A DNA stretch of 64,000 nt from Anaeromicropila herbilytica (GTDB taxonomy: Bacteria; Bacillota; Clostridia; Lachnospirales; Lachnospiraceae), in the NCBI RefSeq assembly GCF_016591975.1, contig NZ_AP024169.1:3077001-3141000 (forward strand). The letters run 5' to 3'. Positions 53,160 through 63,215 of the stretch are shown piece by piece; position 1 is the stretch's first letter, and the number at the start of each line of letters is the position of its first letter. The notes under the pieces were generated by a model. That model saw only the letters and a program-made list of their open reading frames with translations, ran no database searches and had not been told where the DNA came from. A program made the position numbers and the translations under genes.

Positions 53160-54431
53160 CTAATTCATCTTTTCATTAGTGATTAAATATTGAAGAATAA
53201 TTTTGCCAAAAAAATGTGTAAATGTCGCTTTATTTATCGTTTCTTTTGCTACGATATCTACATTTCCGATTTCTTTATCTTTATTGAAGTAATGAATAAC
53301 ACCTATTTTTTGATTTTCTTTTACTGGCGCTGTAATATTATTATATAACTCTACTTCTTTTTTAATATCTTCTTTTTTTGTATTTTTCAAACAAATATAA
53401 TGAAAGATCTGACTAGCCTTTGCTTCTACTTTATCTTTTATACCTTTATTCACGGTAACACTACCGAGATTATCATTGACACTGCTGTCACTATATAAAC
53501 TACAATTTGCAAATCCATAATCTAATAATCTAGCTGCTTCATGAAATCGATCCTTTGTAGATGGTGCTGCCATGATAACAGCAATTAGATCCATTCCATC
53601 TCGTTTTGCAGTAGCTGACAAACAGTATTTTGCTAAACTTGTCGAGCCTGTTTTTAGTCCGGTAATACCATTATATGTCTTAATTAATTTATTCGTATTT
53701 GATAATCCAAAGGTGGATTCACCTTTTTTCGTAACATGGGTAATACTGTCCATCCAAACCGTACAATAGTTCTGAATGTCTGGATGTTTCGTAACTAATT
53801 CCCTAGACATTAAGGCTACATCATATGCAGTTGAATAATGATTATCTACATCAAGACCACAACAGTTTACAAAATGTGTATTCTGCATTCCAAGCTCTTT
53901 TGCTTTTTCATTCATTCTTGCAACAAATTCTTCTTCAGATCCTGCAATATACTCAGCCATTGCTACGCAAGCATCGTTAGCACTTACTATACTAATACAT
54001 TTTATCATATCATTTACTGTCAGTGTCTCATTGGGTTCAAGCCATACTTGTGATCCTCCCATAGATGCTGCATGCTCACTTACAGGAACTTGATCCTCCA
54101 ATTTAATCTTTCCAGAGTCAAGAGCTTCAAAAATTAATAACAAGGTCATAATCTTAGTAATACTTGCTGGTTTTAATTTTTCATCTTTATTCTTTTCGAA
54201 TATAATCTCTCCTGTAGAGCCTTCAATTAGTACTGCAGATTTTGATGTGATATTGATATTAGCAGTTTCTTCTTTAGATTCTTTTACTGCTTTAATTGTA
54301 CTAGTTTTTGTACTTACCTTCGTATAATGTAACCTCGTATTTTCCGTTTCTTGTTTCGCGAAGACAAAATTATTGCATAATATACTAGTCAATAACACAA
54401 AAATTGTACTAATTGCACATAGTTTTTTCAA
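53160..54431 (-). CDS. dacF: D-alanyl-D-alanine carboxypeptidase (DacF type)
   Basis: 423 residues from a TTG start at 54431 with GAGGG six bases upstream. Signal peptide (LCAISTIFVLLTSILCNNFVFA). Low-molecular-weight PBP motifs: Ser90-x-x-Lys93 in SITK, SAN at 150-152, KTG at 260-262. C-terminal PBP5-type domain and a short hydrophobic tail. Trims the pentapeptide of peptidoglycan; the spore-former homologue DacF acts in the forespore, but no sporulation promoter was checked. Confidence 0.95.
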   Translation of the reverse strand: MKKLCAISTIFVLLTSILCNNFVFAKQETENTRLHYTKVSTKTSTIKAVKESKEETANINITSKSAVLIEGSTGEIIFEKNKDEKLKPASITKIMTLLLIFEALDSGKIKLEDQVPVSEHAASMGGSQVWLEPNETLTVNDMIKCISIVSANDACVAMAEYIAGSEEEFVARMNEKAKELGMQNTHFVNCCGLDVDNHYSTAYDVALMSRELVTKHPDIQNYCTVWMDSITHVTKKGESTFGLSNTNKLIKTYNGITGLKTGSTSLAKYCLSATAKRDGMDLIAVIMAAPSTKDRFHEAARLLDYGFANCSLYSDSSVNDNLGSVTVNKGIKDKVEAKASQIFHYICLKNTKKEDIKKEVELYNNITAPVKENQKIGVIHYFNKDKEIGNVDIVAKETINKATFTHFFGKIILQYLITNEKMN

Positions 54432-54734
54432 AAATATCCCTCTTATATCTTGTTTTCATTAATACTATTTTAATATACTAGTTATACTTTTATTCCTTAT
54501 TTGTAAAATATTTTTATCAATTTTATTATTTGATTATTGATTTTTTTCGGTACCATCCATTTCTTAACACTCTTTCTAATGATTTTGGATGAATATTATT
54601 AAGTATGATGTTTTTTGATGTTTTTTGATTATTTTTGACTTTTTCACTTGATTTCATTTATAAACTTTGTTATTCTTAATTGAACAACATCTGTATATGC
54701 TTATGTTGTATTTTTATTTTTAGGAGTGTCAAAA
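54432..54734. other. Divergent intergenic region, dacF to YczE-like gene
   Basis: 303 bases, AT-rich, with short direct repeats of GATGTTTTTT near 54607-54630. No gene, terminator or operator that I can name; both promoters must lie here. Confidence 0.35.
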
Positions 54735-55412
54735 ATGAGTAACATAAAATTACTAATTAAAAAATTAATTATCTTCTTTTTAGGAGTGTGGATTATTCAA
54801 ACCGGTGTTGTAGTTTTTATTAATACTGCTATTGGGTCAGATCCTTTTACTGTATTTACATTAGGCATATCAAAAGTAATAGGTATAACAGTAGGTAGAG
54901 GAAATCAACTAATTACTTTTGTTTTACTATTACTTATCATATTTGCTTTACGTAAAATCAAAGAGATTAATATCGGAACCATTATTGCCCTAGTATTCGC
55001 GGGTATATTTATGAACATGATGGTTACTGTATTGGAACCTTTACACCTATCGAGTCTAAATATAATTATTAAAATAATTCTTTTATGTTTAAGTTGTGTC
55101 ATCATAGCAATTGGATTCTCTATGGAGAAAGCTACTAATCTTGGTGTTGCACCTAATGATCTATTCATTTTACTTTTCACAGAAAAAGTTAATATCGAGT
55201 ATCGTTGGGTACGTATTGGATTCGACTTGTCTTTTATGATTATTGGTTTGTTATTATATGGAATAGACAGTTTTGGTGTAACTGTTGGTATTGGTACAGT
55301 TATTAACGCATTAATCCAAGGACCAATTATCCAATTTTTTATGCCAAGAGTTGAGAAATTCTTAAGTCCAATGTTAAGTAATGAAAATATTTCAGAAGCA
55401 GTGCATGAATAA
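54735..55412 (+). CDS. YczE/YyaS/YitT-family membrane protein
   Basis: 225 residues from an ATG at 54735 with AGGAG eight bases upstream. Five hydrophobic helices; family features ALGIALIINTAIGSDPF-like segment (VVFINTAIGSDPFTVFTLGISKVIG near residue 27) and EKATNLGVAPNDLFI near 135. YczE-type proteins are integral membrane proteins of unknown function. One of three + strand genes; monocistronic. Confidence 0.85.
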   Translation: MSNIKLLIKKLIIFFLGVWIIQTGVVVFINTAIGSDPFTVFTLGISKVIGITVGRGNQLITFVLLLLIIFALRKIKEINIGTIIALVFAGIFMNMMVTVLEPLHLSSLNIIIKIILLCLSCVIIAIGFSMEKATNLGVAPNDLFILLFTEKVNIEYRWVRIGFDLSFMIIGLLLYGIDSFGVTVGIGTVINALIQGPIIQFFMPRVEKFLSPMLSNENISEAVHE

Positions 55413-55464
55413 TTAACTATCTATGATTATTTACTCTATTTATTAAAAACAAAATAACCGCGAT

Positions 55465-55500
55465 TTAAAAGGAGCTGAATTATAATTCGGCTCCTTTTAA
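55465..55500. terminator. Bidirectional terminator, YczE-like gene and hydrogenase operon
   Basis: TTAAAAGGAGC (55465-55475) pairs with GCTCCTTTTAA (55490-55500), with GAATT/ATTC inside. It lies between the two convergent genes. Confidence 0.85.
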
Positions 55501-55548
55501 CAATGTTTATCACTATAGAAATCTCTAAATAAGGAAATGGAACTAAGA

Positions 55549-56721
55549 TCAAAAATAAAAAGTCTCAACTTCTTTTCCCATCTTTTTTAAAGTATCTTTC
55601 AATTGCTCAACTAAATTCATACGAATACTTAAGTCAAAAGGTAGGTTCGGGTTCTGATGTGCTTCGTTCATCGCCTTTCCAACATATAAGGTGATGTTCG
55701 TACATTCTTCAATAAGTACCTTGGCAATTTTTGAAGCTCCATTTTCTAAGTCTAATTTTTGAAAAAATGTATAATCAATATCGTTACTTAAATATGTCTT
55801 AAGAAGTGATAACGTTCTACTCAATGTAAGAACTCCCTCTGTGACAAGATCGATTCCTTCAATCTTTGCCATTGGTGGCAGTGAAGGATCGGTATATATT
55901 AAAGATGTCCTAATTTCTTTATCTAATACACGCGCTATTATATTAGCACTCGTTCCTCCACATACTATCTTTTTAGCGCTTCCTTTCATAAATTGACTCA
56001 CTAATTTTTCATCACTATCCTTATTCACGGGTGGTCCAGTAAATAAATGAACTTCTTTTACAGGTATTACCCTAGCTACTGCAATGGTTGTATCATCACC
56101 TGGTATCTGCATATATAGATCATCACATGCTTTACTTAGCATACTTGCAAGTCTAGAAGCTGATAAGGTAGATTTGGTTGATTTTAGAGTGTATTCTGCC
56201 ATACTATCCCATGTCCAACCAAAATTAAGAACCTTTCCTACTCCTGCATGAATCACGCCATCACTCATAAGTACAAAGCAATCATTTAATAAGACATCAA
56301 AATGATATTCTTTTATGACTTTATTTTCGATAAGTCGTTCCACAAACGGTATCTTTACTATTTTTCCATCTCGTATAAAAACACAACTCGGATTATCAAA
56401 CTCCACCAAATAAGCTTTTTTATTTTTAAATATTTGTAATATGCTAAAGGTTGAATAGGCAACTTTTCGCACTTGGCATACAGGTAAAGTTTTAACAATT
56501 GTTTCTACACACTCATCAATTGTAGCACCACCGAGTAACATTGTTCCTAATATTTTAGAAGTTAGTGTAGCTAGAATATTAGCTTTTACACCACTCCCCA
56601 TACCGTCAGCCAAGATAATAATATCCGAATCCTCTGTTTTTAAAATTTCAACTTTGTCTCCACATAGTTCTTCCTGGTACTTATTAAGGCTTTTATAGCA
56701 GACATCAACACTTACCTTCAT
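55549..56721 (-). CDS. SpoIIE-type PP2C phosphatase linked to the sensory hydrogenase
   Basis: 390 residues; ATGA overlap with the preceding hydrogenase gene. The first ~215 residues are a PP2C/SpoIIE-like phosphatase with DIIILADGMGSGVKANILA (near residue 31), FVLMSDGVIHAG (near 148) and DDTTIAVARVI (near 214) as metal ligands. The second half (~220-390), beginning LFTGPPVNKDSDEKLV, is not one I recognise; it is typical of phosphatases coupled to [FeFe] hydrogenase operons. No anti-sigma or kinase partner is visible. It may relay the hydrogenase signal by dephosphorylating a target. Confidence 0.85.
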   Translation of the reverse strand: MKVSVDVCYKSLNKYQEELCGDKVEILKTEDSDIIILADGMGSGVKANILATLTSKILGTMLLGGATIDECVETIVKTLPVCQVRKVAYSTFSILQIFKNKKAYLVEFDNPSCVFIRDGKIVKIPFVERLIENKVIKEYHFDVLLNDCFVLMSDGVIHAGVGKVLNFGWTWDSMAEYTLKSTKSTLSASRLASMLSKACDDLYMQIPGDDTTIAVARVIPVKEVHLFTGPPVNKDSDEKLVSQFMKGSAKKIVCGGTSANIIARVLDKEIRTSLIYTDPSLPPMAKIEGIDLVTEGVLTLSRTLSLLKTYLSNDIDYTFFQKLDLENGASKIAKVLIEECTNITLYVGKAMNEAHQNPNLPFDLSIRMNLVEQLKDTLKKMGKEVETFYF

Positions 56722-58448
56722 ACCTTTTCCTCGCCATCAAATAGAATCGTATCTCTAAGCTTTGTAAGCGTAACTTTTGTCTCCGCAGTTGTTTCTCCTA
56801 ATAAACCAGCAATCTGTTGAGCCACCATCATTTGCTTATCAATAACTTTTTGTGCCATCTCAATTGTTTCAACTTTTACTTTATATGCCTGTTTATTCTT
56901 TTCTTCTTCCTTCGTGATATCTTTAAAAACTCCCATTACTCCATTCTGATCATTTAAATACACGATGCTTTGTAATGTAGTAGTTTTATATTGTTCGTAG
57001 CTCACTTTTTTATTCATTATATTTTTCTGACTCTCTAATACTTCAATAAAGTCTATTGGATCAATCAGATCATACAGATATAAAGAAAGTGCCTCCTTAC
57101 GTTTTTTATGGAAGACTCTTTCTGCTGCTTCATTAAATTCACATATTTTTAATTCGGAATCAACAACAATAATCATATTTGGAATTGTTGACAATACCAC
57201 ATTTGCTAAGGATCTTGCTTTTTCATGCATATAAGGCATACACATTGTTATTTCTGCCTTACCTTTAAATACTGCGATTGCTTTATCTCTACAAGTTGCA
57301 TATCCACACGCACTACAATTAAGTTCATCTTCTTTATTCATTTTACCAATTTTCTTTAATATCTTCTTTATTTCTTCTTCACTTGGTTCTACTTCGATTG
57401 GTGCACGACTTTTAAATATTTTTTCAAAAAATTCTTTATCTTGAAATTTAACTAAATTACTCTTCTTCACTGGAAGTTTTTTTATTCGCTCTTGCATTTC
57501 TAATTTTATTTTATATGTAGACAATGCTTTACTATCAATAGCTGACCCTTTAATACAGCCACCTTCACAAATATTTGCCTCAATAAAACAACCGTGTATC
57601 TCACCTTTTTTCATACTATCAAATAGTTCAATACAACTCTTTATTCCATGTACATAGAATTTCTTATATGAATTGTTGTCGTTGCTTGATGCTATTACTG
57701 ATGATATTACTCCACTACTAATGGGATATAAACGATTGATCATTGGATCCTTATTGTTCGGGAGCATTGGAGTGCATTGCTTTATTACAATATTTTCTTC
57801 TTCTAACCATTTTTCGACTTCGGAGAAAAAAATAACTGCATCGATATACCCTCTTGTACGTATATCATTTAATGCTTCTCTTTTTTTGGCAATACAAGGT
57901 CCTAAAAATACAATCTTTGCTTCTTCTTCGATCGAATGCTTAATCATCTTACCATGTGCAATCATTGGTGATACAACTGGTGCTAAAAAAGGAATTAACT
58001 CCGGATAATAGATTTCTACTAGATCATTCACACTAGGGCATGAAGTTGTTATGATATTATCCATTGTGCTATCATTTAATAATTTTTCATATTCATTCGT
58101 CACATATGCAGCACCTTCTGCAGTCTCTCTCACCTCAGCGAATCCTAATTGTAGTAATGCAGATACTACTTGTCCAGGATCATCATATTCAAACACGCCA
58201 AGATAAGCAGGTGCAATAGAGAGAATAACTCTCTTTCCCTCTTTTATGTACTTTTTTACCATATCTATATCACTAATTACCGTCTTAGCATTTTGCGGGC
58301 ATGCCTTAAGACAATGCCCGCATAAAATACACTGATCATTCATAATCTGTGCTTGTTCTTCTTTTACTGATATCGCTTTTAGTTCACATATTCTCACGCA
58401 TTTATAACAGTTTTTACATTTGGCTTCCTTAAATCCAATAATATTCAT
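56718..58448 (-). CDS. [FeFe] hydrogenase-like sensor protein with PAS domain (HydS type)
   Basis: 576 residues; ATGA overlap with the upstream gene. Two N-terminal 4Fe-4S motifs (CKNCYKCVRICE; CILCGHCLKACPQ). The H-cluster domain has TTSCPSV at residues 134-140 (the proton-relay Cys of TSCCP is Ser), PCIAKK near 184 and ICEGGC near 295. Then an extra Fe-S domain CSACGYATCRDKA...C (near 385), a PAS domain (~430-530, NMIIVVDSELKICEFNEAAE) and a coiled tail. This is the group C sensory architecture, likely reading H2 or redox state, not producing H2. Confidence 0.88.
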   Translation of the reverse strand: MNIIGFKEAKCKNCYKCVRICELKAISVKEEQAQIMNDQCILCGHCLKACPQNAKTVISDIDMVKKYIKEGKRVILSIAPAYLGVFEYDDPGQVVSALLQLGFAEVRETAEGAAYVTNEYEKLLNDSTMDNIITTSCPSVNDLVEIYYPELIPFLAPVVSPMIAHGKMIKHSIEEEAKIVFLGPCIAKKREALNDIRTRGYIDAVIFFSEVEKWLEEENIVIKQCTPMLPNNKDPMINRLYPISSGVISSVIASSNDNNSYKKFYVHGIKSCIELFDSMKKGEIHGCFIEANICEGGCIKGSAIDSKALSTYKIKLEMQERIKKLPVKKSNLVKFQDKEFFEKIFKSRAPIEVEPSEEEIKKILKKIGKMNKEDELNCSACGYATCRDKAIAVFKGKAEITMCMPYMHEKARSLANVVLSTIPNMIIVVDSELKICEFNEAAERVFHKKRKEALSLYLYDLIDPIDFIEVLESQKNIMNKKVSYEQYKTTTLQSIVYLNDQNGVMGVFKDITKEEEKNKQAYKVKVETIEMAQKVIDKQMMVAQQIAGLLGETTAETKVTLTKLRDTILFDGEEKV

Positions 58449-58687
58449 CGCAAGCCTCCTAACACCTCTTTATTAAAGAATTCTTCTACATTATCTGGTT
58501 TAAGGGAGTATAATGTTCCATTCATTGTCACGCATACACCTTTCATACATTCACCCATGCAAAAACTACCATTTAATTCTATATCATCTTCTAAATGATG
58601 CTCTTTTATTAGGGATTCTAAGCTTTCTATTATCTGTCTAGAACCTTTTAAATGGCATGAACTTCCGACACATATTGTAATGAACAT
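58445..58687 (-). CDS. 2Fe-2S thioredoxin-like ferredoxin (NuoE C-terminal type)
   Basis: 80 residues, ATG with GGAGGGG upstream. Two cysteine pairs, CVGSSC (near residue 6) and CMGEC (near 43), match the 2Fe-2S site of thioredoxin-like ferredoxins. It overlaps the HydS-type gene by four bases and follows the hydrogenase catalytic subunit by 30 bases. It probably passes electrons to the sensory hydrogenase; as an independent small subunit it is found in many [FeFe] hydrogenase operons. Confidence 0.88.
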   Translation of the reverse strand: MFITICVGSSCHLKGSRQIIESLESLIKEHHLEDDIELNGSFCMGECMKGVCVTMNGTLYSLKPDNVEEFFNKEVLGGLR

Positions 58688-58717
58688 GATACCCCTCCAC
58701 CAAATAATTTTGTTATA

Positions 58718-60478
58718 TTAATATTTTTCTTGCTTTTTAAAATGTGTATGCAAATCTCGATGAGCTAGTTCACTATTTGGTTCTTGATAATAATTTTTAT
58801 ACAATTCTTGTATTGCTTCATTTTCATGGGACTTTCTGATTCTTTCAGAATGATCAATCTCATAAATAGCTTTTGTTCTCTTCTCTAGAATTGTATCATC
58901 TCCATGCAAATAAGGTTGACCGCCACCACCAATACATCCACCTGGGCATGCCATTACTTCAACTACATGAAGGTTTTCTTTATTACCATTCTTAATTTCT
59001 TCCATTATTGTTCTGGCATTTCCTAAGCCATGTACAACTGCTGCATTTACTTCAATTCCTGCTATTGTAACAGTAGCTTTCTTAACTCCTTGGAATCCTC
59101 TTAATGGAACAAATTCTAACTTTTTAAGTTCCTTTTTCTCAAGCGTTTCATAAACGGTACGTAAAGCAGCTTCTAATACTCCACCAGTAACTCCAAAGAT
59201 AACGGCAGCTCCTGTACCTTCACCAAGTGGATCATCATAATTAGAATCTTCCAAACTATTAAAATCTATATTTGCCATTTTAATTAATCTTGCAGCTTCT
59301 CTTGTTGTTAAAACATAATCAACATCTGGATTATCTTTTACACGTAGGGAATCACGCACTGCTTCTAATTTCTTAGCAGTACAAGGCATAATAGATACAA
59401 CTACCATATTCTCTCGATCAATATCCAGCTTTTCTGCAAAATAATTCTTCGCTACTGCGCCAAACATTCCTTGAGGTGATTTTGCTGTTGATGGCAAATG
59501 AAGTTGATCTGGATACTGTGTTTCCATAAAGTTAATCCAGCCAGGACAACAAGAAGTTAGAATAGGTAGATCTGCTTTCTTATTCTCAATATAATCGGTT
59601 AATCTACCAATTAATTCTGTTCCCTCTTCCATAATGGTCAAGTCAGCTGAGAAATTAGTATCAAAAACATAGTCTGCGCCAAGTCTCTTCAATGCAGTAA
59701 CCATTTTATTAGTAACAATCGTTCCTGGTTCTAAACCAAATTCCTCTCCAATAGCAACCCTAGTTGCAGGTGCTGTCTGAAATACAACTGTCTTATTGGG
59801 ATCTTTCAGCGCCCTAATTACTTTTGCTGTATCATCTGTTTCCATTAATGCTCCAGTTGGACAAACTGCTACACATTGTCCACAACCAACGCATACTGTA
59901 TTTTCTAATTCTTCTTCAAAAGCAGTTGCAACATATGCTTCAAATCCACGATTCACCCCTGATAATGCGCCTACCTTTTGAACCTTATTACACATTTCTT
60001 CGCAACGTCTACACATAATACATTTTGACATATCACGTTCAATAGCGATTCCCTTCATCAGTGGATGTACTGATTTTGAAGTTCCGCTTAAATGTATTCT
60101 TCTTATTCCTAACTCATTTGCCAATTCTTGTAATCTACAGTCTGTTGACTTATTGCAAGTCAGACAATCCTGTGGATGGTCTGATATCATTAATTCAACA
60201 ATAGCTTTTCTTGCTTCTAAAGCTCTCATAGAATTAGTTTTAATAACCATATTGTCCATTACAGGAGTAGCGCAAGCTGGACAAAGATTTCTTCTACCTT
60301 CAACTTCAACAACACATACCCTACAAGTTGCAGGTTTACATGTAAAATCCGTTGTTTCTAAATGCATATAACATAAAGTAGGAATATTAATTCCTAATTG
60401 TTTTGCCGCCTCTAAAATAGTACTTGTTTTTGGAACTGATACACTTCTTCCATCTATTGTAACATTCACATTCTCCAC
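58718..60478 (-). CDS. hydA: [FeFe] hydrogenase catalytic subunit, NADH/ferredoxin-bifurcating type
   Basis: 586 residues from a GTG start at 60478 with AAGGA seven bases upstream. N-terminal 2Fe-2S domain (CYMHLETTDFTCKPATCRVC, residues 36-55), His-ligated cluster region HPQDCLTCNKSTDC (101-114), two 4Fe-4S motifs CIMCRRCEEMC and CVGCGQCVAVC (153-206), then the H-cluster motifs TSCCPGW (308-314), MPCTAKK (364-370) and MACPGGCIGGGGQ near 505. Group A3-type chain of the trimeric enzyme that couples NADH and ferredoxin oxidation to H2 production. Cytoplasmic. Confidence 0.95.
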   Translation of the reverse strand: MENVNVTIDGRSVSVPKTSTILEAAKQLGINIPTLCYMHLETTDFTCKPATCRVCVVEVEGRRNLCPACATPVMDNMVIKTNSMRALEARKAIVELMISDHPQDCLTCNKSTDCRLQELANELGIRRIHLSGTSKSVHPLMKGIAIERDMSKCIMCRRCEEMCNKVQKVGALSGVNRGFEAYVATAFEEELENTVCVGCGQCVAVCPTGALMETDDTAKVIRALKDPNKTVVFQTAPATRVAIGEEFGLEPGTIVTNKMVTALKRLGADYVFDTNFSADLTIMEEGTELIGRLTDYIENKKADLPILTSCCPGWINFMETQYPDQLHLPSTAKSPQGMFGAVAKNYFAEKLDIDRENMVVVSIMPCTAKKLEAVRDSLRVKDNPDVDYVLTTREAARLIKMANIDFNSLEDSNYDDPLGEGTGAAVIFGVTGGVLEAALRTVYETLEKKELKKLEFVPLRGFQGVKKATVTIAGIEVNAAVVHGLGNARTIMEEIKNGNKENLHVVEVMACPGGCIGGGGQPYLHGDDTILEKRTKAIYEIDHSERIRKSHENEAIQELYKNYYQEPNSELAHRDLHTHFKKQEKY

Positions 60479-60499
60479 GAAAGATTCCTTCCTTTCCTA

Positions 60500-62353
60500 T
60501 TATTCCATTGAGATAGCGCCAAATTTGCACTTTTCCATACAAGCGCCGCATTTAACACATTTCATCAAATCAATCATATGTGCTTCTTTTACTTTACCAA
60601 TAATTGCTCCATTTGGACATACTCTAGAACATAACGTACAACCCTTACATTGATTTGCATCAATCTTATAGGAAAGGAGCTTTCTACAAGATTTTGATGG
60701 ACATTTCTTATCTGTTACATGAGCTAAATATTCATCATAAAATGCATCAAGTGTTGACAAGATAGGATTTGGAGCAGTCTGACCCAATCCGCAAAGTGCA
60801 GTATCCTTTATTACCTGACTTAGATTTTTAAGTTCATCAAGATGTTCAAGAGTTCCCTTTCCTTCACATATCATTTCTAATAGTTCAAGCAATCTAGTAG
60901 TTCCGATACGACAAGGGGTACATTTGCCACAAGATTCTTCTTTCGTAAATTCTAGATAGAATTTGGCTACTGCTGGCATACAACTATCTTCATCCATAAC
61001 AATCATACCACCAGATCCCATCATAGAACCTTTCGCAATAAGATTGTCAAAATCAATTGGAGTATCCAAATCTTTTTCTGTTAAACAGCCACCAGATGGT
61101 CCACCTGTTTGAACAGCTTTGAATTTTTTACCGTTTTTAATTCCGCCACCAATATCAAATATTACTTCTCTTAATGTAGTACCCATTGGAACTTCAATTA
61201 AACCAACGTTATTAATCTTTCCTGCCAATGCAAATACTTTTGTACCAGCGGACTTCTCAGTACCAATACTCTTATACCATTCAGCCCCATTTAATATAAT
61301 CTTTGGAATATTAGCAAAGGTTTCTACATTATTTACATTCGTTGGCTTTCCAAAGAATCCACTCTCTGCTGGGAATGGTGGCTTCGTTGTTGGCTCTCCA
61401 CGACTTCCTTCCATTGAATGAATAAGTGCGGTCTCCTCACCACATACGAATGCTCCTGCACCAAATGTAATCTCGATATCAAAATTAAAGTCAGTTCCTA
61501 GTATATGCTTACCTAATAAGCCATATTCTCTAGCTGACATAATTGCATTATTTAATCTCTTAATCGCAAGTGGATATTCTGCTCGAATATAAACTCGTCC
61601 TTTCGAAGCGCCAATTGCGTAACCACAGATGGCCATAGCTTCAACTACTGAATGAGGGTCTCCCTCTAAGATGGAACGATCCATGAAAGCACCTGGGTCA
61701 CCTTCATCAGCATTACATACAACGTATTTAACATCTGCATCATATCTGCTTGCAATCTCCCACTTCAATCCAGTAGGGAAACCTGCACCTCCACGTCCTC
61801 TTAAGCCAGATTCCTTTACGATATCAATTACATCTTTCGTGGATTTTTCTGTCAGACATTTTGCTAATGCTTGATATCCATCTTCCCTAATATATTCTTC
61901 TATTTCTCCTGGATTAATAAACCCACAATTCTTCAACGCGATTCTTTGTTGCTTTTTATAGAAATCCATATGTTTAGAATCTGGTACTACTTCATTTGTT
62001 GTCTGATTACGATATAATAACCTAGTTACCTTTTCCCCATTAATAACATGCTCTGTTATCAATTCTTTTGCATCTTCTGGTTTCACTTCGATGTAGAATG
62101 TATTATCTGGTAAGAATTTTACTATTGGACCCTTTTCACAAAATCCAAAACAGCCAGTCTTAACGACCTTTACTCTATCTTCCAAATTATTATTTTTAAT
62201 TTCTTCTCTTAGGTTATTAACAATCATATCTGAATCCTGTGATTTACATCCCGTACCTCCACATACTAATATATGGATATCATGTACTACTTCTTTTTCT
62301 TTCGCTTCTTTTTGTAATTGAACTAATTCATCAAAAGATTTTATTTTTCCCAT
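60500..62353 (-). CDS. hydB: Bifurcating hydrogenase subunit B (NuoF-like, FMN)
   Basis: 617 residues from an ATG at 62353 with TTGGAG five bases upstream; an in-frame TTG at 62416 lacks a ribosome site. Thioredoxin-like 2Fe-2S N-terminus (ILVCGGTGC...TGCFGFC), NADH/FMN site GRGGAGFPTGLKWE near residue 178 and GAGAFVCGEETALIHSMEGSRG near 292, SLBB domain, CGKCTPCRIGTTR near 498, and two C-terminal ferredoxin motifs CKGCTLCSRVCP and CVKCGACMEKCK. Binds NADH and is the flavin site of bifurcation. Confidence 0.95.
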   Translation of the reverse strand: MGKIKSFDELVQLQKEAKEKEVVHDIHILVCGGTGCKSQDSDMIVNNLREEIKNNNLEDRVKVVKTGCFGFCEKGPIVKFLPDNTFYIEVKPEDAKELITEHVINGEKVTRLLYRNQTTNEVVPDSKHMDFYKKQQRIALKNCGFINPGEIEEYIREDGYQALAKCLTEKSTKDVIDIVKESGLRGRGGAGFPTGLKWEIASRYDADVKYVVCNADEGDPGAFMDRSILEGDPHSVVEAMAICGYAIGASKGRVYIRAEYPLAIKRLNNAIMSAREYGLLGKHILGTDFNFDIEITFGAGAFVCGEETALIHSMEGSRGEPTTKPPFPAESGFFGKPTNVNNVETFANIPKIILNGAEWYKSIGTEKSAGTKVFALAGKINNVGLIEVPMGTTLREVIFDIGGGIKNGKKFKAVQTGGPSGGCLTEKDLDTPIDFDNLIAKGSMMGSGGMIVMDEDSCMPAVAKFYLEFTKEESCGKCTPCRIGTTRLLELLEMICEGKGTLEHLDELKNLSQVIKDTALCGLGQTAPNPILSTLDAFYDEYLAHVTDKKCPSKSCRKLLSYKIDANQCKGCTLCSRVCPNGAIIGKVKEAHMIDLMKCVKCGACMEKCKFGAISME

Positions 62354-62396
62354 ATTCGCTCCAATCTGCTCTGAAAGCAAAATATACTTATTTTCC

Positions 62397-62876
62397 TTAT
62401 CCTTCATATTCAGCAATAATATCTTTAACCATCTCTTTGGTTACTCTTCCGTAAACCTTGCTGTCAACCATGACTACTGGTGCAAGTCCACATGCACCAA
62501 CACATCGAAGCGCGTCTAATGTAAATTTTCCGTCTTTTGTTGTTTGATTGCATTCTATTCCTAATTGACTTTTAAATTCTTCTAAAACAGTTTCCGCTCC
62601 TCTTACATAACATGCTGTCCCCATACAAACAGATATTGTATGTTCCCCCTTTGGTTCCATATTAAAGAATGAATAAAATGTAACTACACCATATACTTTT
62701 GCTGCAGGAACACCAAGCTTTTTAGCAACAAAATGTTGTACTTCTTTTGGCAGATAACCAAATATCTCTTGCGCCTTATGAAGTACTTTAATTAATTCCC
62801 CTTCTTTCTCAGGTAATGAATCAATGAATTTCTCCAACTGTTCATACTTTTCTTTTGCTAATTCTGTTTCTTCCAT
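62397..62876 (-). CDS. hydC: Bifurcating hydrogenase subunit C (NuoE-like)
   Basis: 159 residues; ATG with GGAGGTG eight bases upstream. Four-helix N-terminus then the thioredoxin-like 2Fe-2S domain with CMGTACYVRGA near residue 87 and CVGACGLAPVVMV near 128. First gene of the operon, 43 bases before hydB; the upstream 339-base gap contains the promoter. Confidence 0.95.
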   Translation of the reverse strand: MEETELAKEKYEQLEKFIDSLPEKEGELIKVLHKAQEIFGYLPKEVQHFVAKKLGVPAAKVYGVVTFYSFFNMEPKGEHTISVCMGTACYVRGAETVLEEFKSQLGIECNQTTKDGKFTLDALRCVGACGLAPVVMVDSKVYGRVTKEMVKDIIAEYEG

Positions 62877-63215
62877 GTGAAGAACACCTCCGTAATCTAT
62901 AAATTTTAGTAATTGTTTGGATTAACCAAAAAACAGTTAAAATATAGTATTATGTTAGCAATTCTAGTAATTATAAGTCATTTCGTAGTCATTTCTCAGT
63001 TATTTCCATTTTAACATATTATGCCAGATTATAAAAGCGTACAAGCAAAAATAACTGACTAAATAATATGTTCAATAATTATATTTTATCACAGCTTTTT
63101 GCAATCTATCAATTAGAATTTGTAAAAATTATACTAGTAATTTTATGAAATACTACTATAGTTTTCATATTTAATATAAAATTTATTCATTAATAAATAA
63201 AAGAAATGTAATAAC
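62877..63215. other. Gap upstream of the hydrogenase operon
   Basis: AT-rich, no gene. It must hold the hydrogenase promoter. The site TTGTTTGGATTAACCAA (62913-62929) is a partial dyad recalling a redox-regulator Rex box, but its spacing is one base short of the accepted form. Confidence 0.4.

Noticed and set aside
54607..54630. Short direct repeats of GATGTTTTTT upstream of the YczE-like gene
   Set aside because: Low-complexity AT sequence; no operator or array structure.
62913..62929. Rex-like dyad TTGTTTGGATTAACCAA upstream of hydC
   Set aside because: The spacer is one base too short and several dyad positions mismatch, so I do not call it a Rex site.
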